Shown here in pieces: positions 44,510 through 52,404 of a stretch of 64,000 nucleotides of DNA. Under the pieces are notes generated by a model, which worked only from the letters and a program-made list of their open reading frames with translations, was not told the DNA's origin and did not search any database. Source of the stretch: Streptomyces brasiliensis (GTDB lineage: Bacteria > Actinomycetota > Actinomycetes > Streptomycetales > Streptomycetaceae); contig NZ_BMQA01000027.1 of the NCBI RefSeq assembly GCF_014647875.1, positions 44,535 through 108,534 on the forward strand. Direction: 5' to 3'. Each line of letters begins with the position of its first letter. The stretch's first letter is position 1. Made by a program: the position numbers and the translations under genes.

Positions 44510-44539
44510 GTGGCGAGGCCCGTCAGGAAGGAGAGCGCG

Positions 44540-46066
44540 ATGACTGAGCGCACCACCACCACGCCACGTCTGGTGGCAGAGCACGCCAGCAAGACGTACG
44601 GGGCCGTGCGCGTCCTCGACGATGCGAAGCTGGTCGTCGAGCGGGGCGAGATCCACGCCCTGATCGGCCAGAACGGCTCGGGGAAGTCCACGCTCGTCAA
44701 GATCCTGACGGGCTACCACGCGCCAGACGCCGGGATGACGCTCGCGGTCGACGGCCGCAGCCTCGGCACCCCGGTGAAGTGGCAGGAGGCGCAGCAGGCC
44801 GGCGTCTCGGTCGTGCACCAGGACATGGGTCTCGTCGACCATGCCACGGTGTCGGAGAACATCGGTATCGGGTCGTTCCGGCGTACCCCGTTCGGCGCGA
44901 TCAGCTGGCGCAAGCAGGACGAGATCGCCGAGCGCACCCTGGCCCGACTGGGCGTGGACATCGACCCGCGCCTCCCGGTCGGCGAGCTCTCGCCGAGCCA
45001 TCGGGCCGCCGTGGCGATCGCCCGGGCGCTGAAGAACACCGTGCCCGGGCAGGGCGTGGTGATCCTCGACGAGGCAACCCGGGCGCTGCCGCGCGCAGAC
45101 CTCGACAACTTCCACACGGTGCTGCAGCGCATCGTGGGCACCGGCACCTCGGTGCTGATGGTCAGCCACAACCTCGACGAGGTGTTGAAGCTGGCTGACC
45201 GGGTCACGGTGTTGCGCGACGGCAAGGTCGCCGCTGCGGGTGTCTCCACCCAGGGGCTCGACGAGTCCGATCTGGCCCGCTTCATGCTCGGGGCCGCCGT
45301 CGAGGCAGTGGTGCGTACGCCGTGCCCTCGCGACGACGAGCCGCCCGCCGCGCACATCAGCGGGCTGCGGATCGGCGGCGGTGAGCCGTTCGACCTGACG
45401 GTCCGCGCCGGCGAGATAGTCGGCATCACCGGCCTCCCGGGAAGCGGCTTCGAGGAGCTGCCGCACTACCTGGGCGGCTCCCGGCAGGCGGTGGGGACCG
45501 TGATCACGCCACGGGGAACGGTCGATCTGGCCGAGACCAGCGTGGACAAGGCGCTGGCCGCGGGCATGGCGCTCGTTCCGGAGCGCCGGATCACCGACGG
45601 GCTGGCGGTCGAACTCACGGTGCGGGAGAACCTCGCCCTGCCGCTGCTGCGCAAGCGGGGCAAGTGGTGGCTCGTCACGCGCAAGTGGCAGGACGAGCTC
45701 ACCGAGCAGGTCATCGAGCGGTTCCGGGTGAAGACCGGCGGCGGGTCAGATCTGATCCGCGCCCTCTCGGGCGGCAACCAGCAGAAGATCCTGCTCGCCA
45801 AGTGGCTCGCCGTGGAGCCGTCCCTGCTCGTGCTGCACGAGCCGACCCAGGCCGTCGACGTCGGCGCTCGGGTCGACCTGCTGCAGGCCGTCAGCGATGT
45901 CGCCGCCACCGGCGTCGGTGTCCTGATGCTCTCCACCGAGCCCGCCGACCTGGCGGAGACCTGTGACCGAATCCTGGTGATCACGCCGCAGCACGAGCCC
46001 CGCGAACTGCGCGCGACGACCGCCGACGACATCCTCGAAGCCGTCTACGGAGCAACCCATGTCTGA
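44540..46066 (+). CDS. ABC importer ATPase, RbsA/MglA-type duplicated domains
   Basis: This 508-residue protein has two ABC domains in tandem. The first has Walker A LIGQNGSGKSTLVKIL, the signature region LSPSHRAAVAIARAL, altered from the usual pattern, and Walker B GVVILDEATRAL. The second has a degenerate P-loop ITGLPGSGFEELPHYLGG and a good signature LSGGNQQKILLAKWLAV with LLVLHEPTQAVDVGAR. A weakened second P-loop is normal in the carbohydrate-importer family. The ATG at 44540 follows AAGGAGAGCG. The permease start overlaps its end by eight bases. Confidence 0.93.
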   Translation: MTERTTTTPRLVAEHASKTYGAVRVLDDAKLVVERGEIHALIGQNGSGKSTLVKILTGYHAPDAGMTLAVDGRSLGTPVKWQEAQQAGVSVVHQDMGLVDHATVSENIGIGSFRRTPFGAISWRKQDEIAERTLARLGVDIDPRLPVGELSPSHRAAVAIARALKNTVPGQGVVILDEATRALPRADLDNFHTVLQRIVGTGTSVLMVSHNLDEVLKLADRVTVLRDGKVAAAGVSTQGLDESDLARFMLGAAVEAVVRTPCPRDDEPPAAHISGLRIGGGEPFDLTVRAGEIVGITGLPGSGFEELPHYLGGSRQAVGTVITPRGTVDLAETSVDKALAAGMALVPERRITDGLAVELTVRENLALPLLRKRGKWWLVTRKWQDELTEQVIERFRVKTGGGSDLIRALSGGNQQKILLAKWLAVEPSLLVLHEPTQAVDVGARVDLLQAVSDVAATGVGVLMLSTEPADLAETCDRILVITPQHEPRELRATTADDILEAVYGATHV

Positions 46067-47081
46067 CACGATGACGCCCCCCCTCGAGACGCCTCCGGCG
46101 CGTACGAAGGTCAAGCCGCGCCCCGCCGCCCTGCAGAACCCGGTCGGCAAGTACGCGCTGATCGGCGTGTGGGCGGTCATGGCCGCGGTCTTCTGGTTCA
46201 CCGTGCAGGACGGCCTCTTCCGCACCTCCGGCACGTTCCACGCCATCTTCGGGTCGGTCAACGCCACCGTCCTGATCATGCTGGCGCTCGCCGCGCTCTC
46301 GACGCTGATCGTCGGTGAGTTCGACCTGTCCTTCGCCTCGGTGATGGGTATCTCCGCTGCCACGGTCGCGATCGTCGGCGGCCAGCACCATCAGTCGGCT
46401 CTGGTGGCGGTGCTCGCGGGGATGGCGGTGGCGCTGCTGGCCGGCCTGGTGAACGCGATCTTCGTGGTCACGTTCGGGGTGTCGTCCTTCGTGGTCACTC
46501 TTGGCATGTCGACCGTGCTGACCAGCCTCGGTGAGTTGATCACGCACAACAACTTCGTCGCCTTCAGCAACGGCACGCTGAAGAGCATCGCCACGCACAA
46601 GGTGTTCACGATGCCGCTGGCGTTCTACTACGGCATCGGGCTGGCGCTGGTGATGGCGTACGTCCTGGCGTGGATGCCGATCGGGCGCTCCGCTCTCTTC
46701 GTCGGGGCCAACCCCGAGGTGGCGCGTCTGGCCGGTGTCCGGGTGCAGCGGATCCGCTTCGGCTCCTACCTGTTGGGTGCGACCTTCGCCGGTCTGGCCG
46801 GGGTCCTGGTGGTCGCGAGTGTCGGCTCGTTCGACAACTCGACGACCGGCACCTACCTGCTGCCTGCGCTCGCGGCGGTCTTCCTTTCGACCGCGGTGAT
46901 CCAGCCGGGCGTCTTCAACCCGATCGGTGCGGTCATCGCGATCTTCTTCCTGCAGACCGGGATCATCGCGCTGCAGTTGATGGGCAGCTCGACCTGGGTC
47001 GTGGGCCTCTTCTACGGCGGCGGCCTCGTGATCGCGGTCAGCATCTCCAAGCTCATCCGCTCCCGCACGACCACGCACTAA
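46059..47081 (+). CDS. ABC importer permease, RbsC-like
   Basis: This 340-residue membrane protein has about ten hydrophobic segments and the family pattern of RbsC/XylH permeases: TLIVGEFDLSFASVMGISAA (the GEIDLS-like motif), LVNAIFVVTFGVSSFVVTLG and the end IAVSISKLIRSRTTTH. It should form the membrane channel of the importer with the ATPase and binding protein. Its C-terminal two thirds are strongly similar to the truncated permease copy at 55.3-55.9 kb, so two related importers once existed in the island. It ends this transcription block, followed by about 280 bases of remnants. Confidence 0.93.
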   Translation: MSDTMTPPLETPPARTKVKPRPAALQNPVGKYALIGVWAVMAAVFWFTVQDGLFRTSGTFHAIFGSVNATVLIMLALAALSTLIVGEFDLSFASVMGISAATVAIVGGQHHQSALVAVLAGMAVALLAGLVNAIFVVTFGVSSFVVTLGMSTVLTSLGELITHNNFVAFSNGTLKSIATHKVFTMPLAFYYGIGLALVMAYVLAWMPIGRSALFVGANPEVARLAGVRVQRIRFGSYLLGATFAGLAGVLVVASVGSFDNSTTGTYLLPALAAVFLSTAVIQPGVFNPIGAVIAIFFLQTGIIALQLMGSSTWVVGLFYGGGLVIAVSISKLIRSRTTTH

Positions 47082-47164
47082 GTCACTTCCGGGTTTCCGG
47101 AGGCTTGGTTTGGTTCGCTCGAAGTGATGCGCTTCCTGGTGCCCGCTGAGACTGGAGCGTAGAG

Positions 47165-47281
47165 GCGAAGAAGCCCGCGGTTGCCGGTGGCACCGAGCAG
47201 ATGCAGCGCAACGCCATCGCCGAGGGCCTGCTGGGGCTCCCACGCGATCCCAAACCCCTGTCCAACGTGCCGTTCAGCTAG
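47165..47281 (+). pseudogene. Acyl-CoA dehydrogenase, C-terminal remnant
   Basis: About 38 residues ending in a TAG at 47279-47281 read AVAGGTEQMQRNAIAEGLLG then LPRDPKPLSNVPFS. This is the conserved end of acyl-CoA dehydrogenases (GGTxEIxRNIIAExxLGLP). No start or body is present; the rest was deleted between it and the permease. The 83 bases before it (47082-47164) hold only a weak inverted repeat TCACTTC/GAAGTGA. Confidence 0.75.
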
Positions 47282-47296
47282 ATGTGAGGAGCAGAC

Positions 47297-47365
47297 ATGA
47301 CCGACTTCGACCGGCGCGACCCGTCGTACGCGCGTCCCCTGGGACCGGATGGGGCGGCACAGTGA
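47297..47365 (+). CDS. 22-residue reading frame coupled to the MmgE/PrpD gene
   Basis: The ATG at 47297 has a good GAGGAG site and encodes MTDFDRRDPSYARPLGPDGA followed by AQ. Its stop overlaps the GTG start of the next gene by four bases. It could be the head of a deleted gene or a short leader that couples translation of the next gene. I do not recognise the peptide. Confidence 0.4.
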   Translation: MTDFDRRDPSYARPLGPDGAAQ

Positions 47366-48741
47366 GCGTGGCCGGATCCCTAGCCGGGGAGGTCGTCCGC
47401 ATCGCCGAGCTGCCTGTTGAGGAACTGCCCTGGCAGGGGATCGGCTCGGTGCTCGTCGACACCCTCGCGGCCGCGTGTGCGGGGGCGGGCGCGCCGAGCG
47501 CGGAGGCCGCGCGACGCGAGATCGGATTGCCCGCGGGGCGGGCTCGGGTCTGGGGCACCGCGGACCGTACGGACGCGATCCAGGCCGCCCTGGTCAACGG
47601 CATCGCGGCCCACGTCCTGGAGCTGGACGACATCTACGCGCCCGGCACGGTGCACCCCGGCAGCGTCGTGATCCCTGCGGCCCTGGCGGTCGCGGACGAA
47701 GTCGAGGCCTCCGGGACCGCGCTCGCTCGCGCGGTGGCGGCCGGCTACGAGGTGTGCGGCCGGATCTCGGCGGACCTCGGGCCCAGCCACTACCGCAACT
47801 GGCACACCACCGGCACCGGTGGCGCGGTCGGCGCGGCGGCGGCCGCCGCGCTCCTCCTCGCCGGTGGCGGACCCGTTGACGCCGCGACGGTGCAGAGCTC
47901 GCTCGCGCTCGCCGCGACCATGTCCGGCGGTCTGCAGCAGCTCTTCCGGTCCGATGCCTCCGGCAAGCCGCTCCACGCGGGTCACGGCGCGATGGCCGGC
48001 GTGATCGCGGCGAAGACCGCACGAGCCGGGATCGGCGGTGCCGCCGACATCTTCGAGGGGCCGGCCGGCATGGGCGTCGCGATGGGCGGTTCCGGTCGCT
48101 GGACCCACAGCACCTCCGCTACGGGCGGCTTCGTCATCGACGCCAGCACGATCAAGCCGTACCCGTGCTGCGGCCACTCCTTCGCTGCGGTCGACGGAGC
48201 GCTCCAACTGCGCGGCCAGCTCGGCAGCGCTCCACTGGATGCCGTCGAGCGCGTTCGCGTCGACACCTACCGGGCCGGTATCGAGGTCGCCGGCATCGCC
48301 GTGCCGGCGAGTGCCGCCGACACCCGGTTCTCCATCCCGTTCCTCGTCGCGCTCGCACTCGCGGACGGCACGATCGATCGGGCGGAGCTCACTCCGTCCC
48401 GACTCGACGACCCGGCCTTCAAGGCCGTCGTCGCCACCACCGAGGTCCGCCTCGACGACGAGCTCGAGGCGGCGTTCCCGGCCAACCGGGGCGCGCGCGT
48501 CACCGTCACGACCACGGACGGCCGCACTCTGGTGGCGTTCGTGCCGAACCGCTCCGGGAGCCCGGAGAGTCCGCTGAGCCCCGAGGCGCTGCGCAGCAAG
48601 TACGACGGGCTGCTCTCCCACGTCACCCAGCAGGAGCGCGACCGCCTCCACACCCAGCTCGTGGACCTGAGCGGTGTCGCGCGGAGCTCGGCTCTCGCGC
48701 TGCCCGACTCCCTCCGGCCGATCACCTCCGAGGAGGTGTGA
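47362..48741 (+). CDS. MmgE/PrpD-family protein
   Basis: This 459-residue protein belongs to the MmgE/PrpD family, whose known members are 2-methylcitrate dehydratase and cis-aconitate decarboxylase; the reaction here is unknown. It has the conserved segments NGIAAHVLELDDIYAPGTVH, HPGSVVIPAALAVADE, SHYRNWHTTGTGGAVGAAAA, then SDASGKPLHAGHGAMAG and IKPYPCCGHSFAAVDGAL. The GTG at 47362 overlaps the preceding short frame. A frameshifted relative lies on the other strand at 59.6-60.7 kb. It overlaps the following broken SDR by one base, so it begins the beta-oxidation gene block. Confidence 0.9.
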   Translation: MSVAGSLAGEVVRIAELPVEELPWQGIGSVLVDTLAAACAGAGAPSAEAARREIGLPAGRARVWGTADRTDAIQAALVNGIAAHVLELDDIYAPGTVHPGSVVIPAALAVADEVEASGTALARAVAAGYEVCGRISADLGPSHYRNWHTTGTGGAVGAAAAAALLLAGGGPVDAATVQSSLALAATMSGGLQQLFRSDASGKPLHAGHGAMAGVIAAKTARAGIGGAADIFEGPAGMGVAMGGSGRWTHSTSATGGFVIDASTIKPYPCCGHSFAAVDGALQLRGQLGSAPLDAVERVRVDTYRAGIEVAGIAVPASAADTRFSIPFLVALALADGTIDRAELTPSRLDDPAFKAVVATTEVRLDDELEAAFPANRGARVTVTTTDGRTLVAFVPNRSGSPESPLSPEALRSKYDGLLSHVTQQERDRLHTQLVDLSGVARSSALALPDSLRPITSEEV

Positions 48742-49156
48742 TGACCTCTTCCACCTCAGACCTGATGCTCGCCGGCCGGGTCTCCGTCGTCACCGGCGGC
48801 GCCTCGGGCATCGCGCAGCCTGTGCCGAGCGCCTGCGCCAGCTCGACGTCGTGGCCACCTGGTCCGGGTGGCGGCGCGCGAGCTCGGCGAGCACGGCTTC
48901 CGTGTCAACGCGGTCGGTCCGGGACCGACCGACACCCCGATGTTCCGCACCGGCCAGACCGATGAGGCCTGGCTCGCTTGCGATCCGCGACAGCACTCCG
49001 CTCGGCCGGCTCGGTCGCCCGGAGGACGTCGCGACCGCCGTCGTCCACCTGATGCAGGCGCCGTGGATCACGGGCCAGGTCGTGATGGCCGACGGCGGCT
49101 CCTCCCTCAGCAGTGCGCGCGGTGGCATACGCCGCGGCGACGCCGCTCGCGCATAG
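48741..49156 (+). pseudogene. Short-chain dehydrogenase with internal deletion and frameshifts
   Basis: The gene starts normally (MTSSTSDLMLAGRVSVVTGG, ASGI). It then changes frame (ACAERLRQLDVVATWSG), jumps past the centre of the enzyme to ARELGEHGFRVNAVGPGPTD in a third frame, and ends in the first shifted frame with TPLGRLGRPEDVATAVVHLM and VVMADGGSSL. The catalytic YxxxK region is missing. At least one deletion of about 130 codons and two frameshifts are needed to explain it, so it cannot make an active enzyme. Confidence 0.85.
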
Positions 49157-49195
49157 AACCCCTCACCTTCCCTTCCATCATCACTAGGAGCTGTC

Positions 49196-50347
49196 GTGGA
49201 CTTCGAGCTTCCCGAGGAAGCCGTCGACCTGCGTAACGCCGTCACCGCCTTCGCCCAGGACCGGCTGGCGCCCGATGCGCTGGCCCGCGCCCACCAGGAC
49301 GAGTACCCCTGGGACGCAGCCAAGCTCATCGCGGACCAGGGCCTCCTCGGCCTCACCATCCCCGAGGCGAAGGGCGGCCAGGGTGGCACCCTTCTCGACG
49401 CGGTCATCGCGATCCAGGCCGTCGCGGCCGCGTGCCCGCGCAGCGCCGACGTCGTGCAGGCCGGTAACTTCGGCCCGGTCCGGACGTTCGCGGAGTACGC
49501 CACCGACGAGCAGCGGGAGCGCTTCCTGCCCGGCATCCTCGCCGGTCAGCAGGTGATCTCGCTGTGCATGAGCGAGCCGGAGGCGGGCTCTGCCGTCACC
49601 GACCTGCAGACCAGCGCGACCAAGGTCGACGGCGGCTGGCTGATCAACGGCACCAAGGTGTTCTCCACGCACAGCACCGAGGCCAGCGTGTACCTGGTCT
49701 ACGTGCGCTTCTCCGCCGGCGTGGGCGGCATCGGGTCGGTCCTCGTCGAGCGCGGCGCGGCCGGGCTCGAGATCGGTCCGCCGATCGCCTACATGAACGG
49801 CGAGCACTGGTGCGAGCTGCACTTCGTCGACTGCTTCGTGCCTGACTCGATGGTGCTGCTCGGCGAGGGCGGCTTCAAGCGGCAGATGGGCGGGTTCAAC
49901 ATCGAGCGGATCGGCAACGCCTCGCGCTCCATCGCGGTGGGCCGTTACGCGTTCGACCGTGCCGTCGAGCACGCGCTGACCCGCCACCAGTTCGGCCGCC
50001 CGATCGCGGAGTTCCAAGGCCTGCAGTGGATGTTCGCCGACGTGGCGCTCGACCTGGAGGCAGCGCAGCTGCTGCTGATGAAGGCGGCCGTCAACGCCGA
50101 CCGGGGCCTGCCCTCGGCCGACGAGACCGCGATGGCGAAGCTCGCCGCCAACAAGGCCGGGTTCGCCGCCGCGGACCTCGCCGTCCAGGTCATGGGAGCC
50201 GCCGGCTTCAGCCAGGACGAGCTCGCGGAGTACTGCCTGCGCCGTACGCGCGGCTGGCGGATCGCCGGCGGCTCGACCGAGATCCTCAAGAACCGTCTCG
50301 CCGAGAGCGTCTTCGGTCGTCGCTTCAACCAGCGGGCGCCGAAGTGA
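49196..50347 (+). CDS. Acyl-CoA dehydrogenase
   Basis: This 383-residue flavoprotein introduces a double bond into an acyl-CoA and passes electrons to electron-transfer flavoprotein. It has the FAD-binding segment SLCMSEPEAGSAVTDLQTSA, the middle beta domain GGWLINGTKVFSTHSTEAS and the C-terminal helical domain GRYAFDRAVEHALTRHQFGR with the ending WRIAGGSTEILKNRLAESVF. The position where many members carry the catalytic glutamate reads alanine-glycine-glycine (RIAGGSTEI), so the base must lie elsewhere, as in some other subfamilies. The GTG at 49196 follows TAGGAG. Its natural electron acceptor here is the etf pair at 61-63 kb. Confidence 0.93.
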   Translation: MDFELPEEAVDLRNAVTAFAQDRLAPDALARAHQDEYPWDAAKLIADQGLLGLTIPEAKGGQGGTLLDAVIAIQAVAAACPRSADVVQAGNFGPVRTFAEYATDEQRERFLPGILAGQQVISLCMSEPEAGSAVTDLQTSATKVDGGWLINGTKVFSTHSTEASVYLVYVRFSAGVGGIGSVLVERGAAGLEIGPPIAYMNGEHWCELHFVDCFVPDSMVLLGEGGFKRQMGGFNIERIGNASRSIAVGRYAFDRAVEHALTRHQFGRPIAEFQGLQWMFADVALDLEAAQLLLMKAAVNADRGLPSADETAMAKLAANKAGFAAADLAVQVMGAAGFSQDELAEYCLRRTRGWRIAGGSTEILKNRLAESVFGRRFNQRAPK

Positions 50348-52404
50348 GCACTCTCTTCGACCCGGCCAGCGTCGCAATCGTCGGGGCCTCCGACAACCGC
50401 GCGAAGACCACCGCCCGGCCGCTGGCGTTTCTGCGTCAGTCCGGCTGGGACGGTCGGCTGTACCCGATCAACCCGGTCCGCGAGACCGTGCTGGGGGAGC
50501 GGGCGTGGCCCTCGCTGCGCGAGCTTCCCGAGGTGCCCGAGCACGTCTTCGTGCTGACCGGCGCGGACGCGGCTCTCGAGACCCTCGAGGTCTGTGCGGA
50601 GCTCGGCGTCGGCACGGTCTCGATGCTGGCCGACGGCTTCGCCGGGACCGGATCGAAGGCGGCAGCACGGCGCGAGCGCCTGCAGCGGATCATCGCCGGG
50701 AGCGGCACCCGGGTGCTGGGCCCCAGCACCCTCGGCATCGTCAACGTCCGCCGCAGTCTCTTCCTCACCGCCAACGCGGCCTTCGCCGAGCAGGACATCA
50801 CGCCGGGAGGCATCTTCGTCGCCTCGCAGTCGGGCAGCGTGATCGGCGCCATCGCCTCTCGCGGCAACGCGATGGGGATCGGGTTCGCGGGTCTCGTCTC
50901 GACGGGCAGCGAGCTCGATCTCACCCTCGGCGAGATCTGCTCGGCGACGCTCGACGACCCCTCCATCACCAGCTACGCGCTCTTCCTCGAGTCCTTGCAG
51001 CACGCCGACCACCTGCGTGCCTTCGCCGCGGCCGCAGCCGAGCGGGGCAAGTCGGTCCTCGCGTACAAGCTCGGCCGTTCCGAGGCCGCGGCCCAGCTCT
51101 CCGTCTCGCACTCGGGTGCGCTGGCCGGAAACGAGCTCGCGGCCGATCTGCTTCTCCGCGACCTCGGCATCGGACGGGTCACCTCCCTGGAGGCACTGCT
51201 GGAGGGCCAGCTCCTCGCCGAGGCGATCACGCTGCCCGAGACCGCCGTGCTCGAGCCGCGGGTCGCCGTCGTCTCCACCACCGGCGGCGGCGGGGCGATG
51301 GTGGTCGACTGCCTCTCGCTGCGCGGCGCCGCGGTCGTCGGACCGAGCGCCGAGACCGCCCAGCGGCTCCGCGAGATCGGGGTCGACCCGGGTCACGGCT
51401 CGCTGGTCGACCTCACCCTGGCCGGCACCCGCTACGACATCATGAAGGGCACCCTCGAGGTCCTGCAGAGCTCAGGCGAGTTCGACGTGATCGTCGCTGT
51501 TCCCGGCAGCTCGGCACGCTTCCACCCCGAGCTCGCGGTCAAGCCGATCGCCGATGCCGCGGGCGGCGCCACTCCGCTGGCCGCCTTCGTCGTACCGGAG
51601 GCGCCCGACGCGCTGCGCCAGCTGCGTGCCGCCGGCGTGGCCGCCTTCCGTACGCCCGAGTCGTGCGCCGACGCCGTGATCGCCGGGTTCGCGCGGCGCC
51701 GTCCGATCATGCGCGAGGCTGCCCAGCCGGCAGGCATCGCTCAGGGGCTGGACGAGGTCGCCTCCTACGAGCTGCTCAGCGCGGCCGGGGTGACGCCGGC
51801 GCCGTACGCGGTGCTCGCGGTCGACGAGGTGCCCGACGACCTTCCCGTGGCCGGACCCGTCGTGGTCAAGGCGATCAGCGACGAGCTCCCGCACAAGACG
51901 GACGCAGGCGGCGTGGTCCTCGGCGTCACCGACGTCGAGGGGCTCGCCACGGCGATCCGCACGATCGTCGACACGGTCGCGGAGCGGGCGGGGATCAAGA
52001 TCACCCACGTCCTGGTGCAGAGCATGGTCAGCGGCGGCATCGGCGAGGTCCTGGTCGGACTGGTACGCGATCCGGACGCCGGGCCGATGGTGGTCCTCGC
52101 GAGCGGCGGCATCCTGGCCGAGATCCTCGGCGATCGCAGCGCCCGACTCGCACCGGTCACGAAGGACCTGGCCTGGGAGATGATCCGCGAGACGCGGAGC
52201 CTGGTCGCCCTCGACGGCTACCGCGGCCGGCCGCGCGGCGACCTCGACGCGCTCGCCGACGCGGTGGTCGCGATCTCCCAGGTCGTGGTGACCGACCCGA
52301 GCGTCGTCGAGGCGGAGGTGAACCCGCTGATCGTGCAGCGCGACGGCGTCGTCGCCGTCGACGCGATGGTGCGGCGCGTCGTCACGGAAGGAGCGGGCCG
52401 ATGA
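50344..52404 (+). CDS. Acyl-CoA synthetase, ADP-forming type (ACD family)
   Basis: This 686-residue single-chain enzyme carries, in order, a CoA-binding Rossmann domain (DPASVAIVGASDN, SQSGSVIGAIASRGNAMGIG), a succinyl-CoA-ligase-like domain with the phospho-histidine in SVSHSGALAGNELAADLLLR, and an ATP-grasp domain (VVVKAISDELPHKTDAGGVV, MVVLASGGILAEILGD). It activates a carboxylic acid to its CoA ester with ATP. The GTG at 50344 overlaps the previous stop and its own stop overlaps the next start, so three beta-oxidation genes are translationally linked. It may activate the acid produced by the esterase or by ring cleavage. Confidence 0.92.
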   Translation: MSTLFDPASVAIVGASDNRAKTTARPLAFLRQSGWDGRLYPINPVRETVLGERAWPSLRELPEVPEHVFVLTGADAALETLEVCAELGVGTVSMLADGFAGTGSKAAARRERLQRIIAGSGTRVLGPSTLGIVNVRRSLFLTANAAFAEQDITPGGIFVASQSGSVIGAIASRGNAMGIGFAGLVSTGSELDLTLGEICSATLDDPSITSYALFLESLQHADHLRAFAAAAAERGKSVLAYKLGRSEAAAQLSVSHSGALAGNELAADLLLRDLGIGRVTSLEALLEGQLLAEAITLPETAVLEPRVAVVSTTGGGGAMVVDCLSLRGAAVVGPSAETAQRLREIGVDPGHGSLVDLTLAGTRYDIMKGTLEVLQSSGEFDVIVAVPGSSARFHPELAVKPIADAAGGATPLAAFVVPEAPDALRQLRAAGVAAFRTPESCADAVIAGFARRRPIMREAAQPAGIAQGLDEVASYELLSAAGVTPAPYAVLAVDEVPDDLPVAGPVVVKAISDELPHKTDAGGVVLGVTDVEGLATAIRTIVDTVAERAGIKITHVLVQSMVSGGIGEVLVGLVRDPDAGPMVVLASGGILAEILGDRSARLAPVTKDLAWEMIRETRSLVALDGYRGRPRGDLDALADAVVAISQVVVTDPSVVEAEVNPLIVQRDGVVAVDAMVRRVVTEGAGR

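Noticed and set aside
47085..47129. Terminator after the RbsC-like permease (TCACTTC/GAAGTGA arms)
   Set aside because: The stem is only seven pairs with a 31-base loop, too weak to call.
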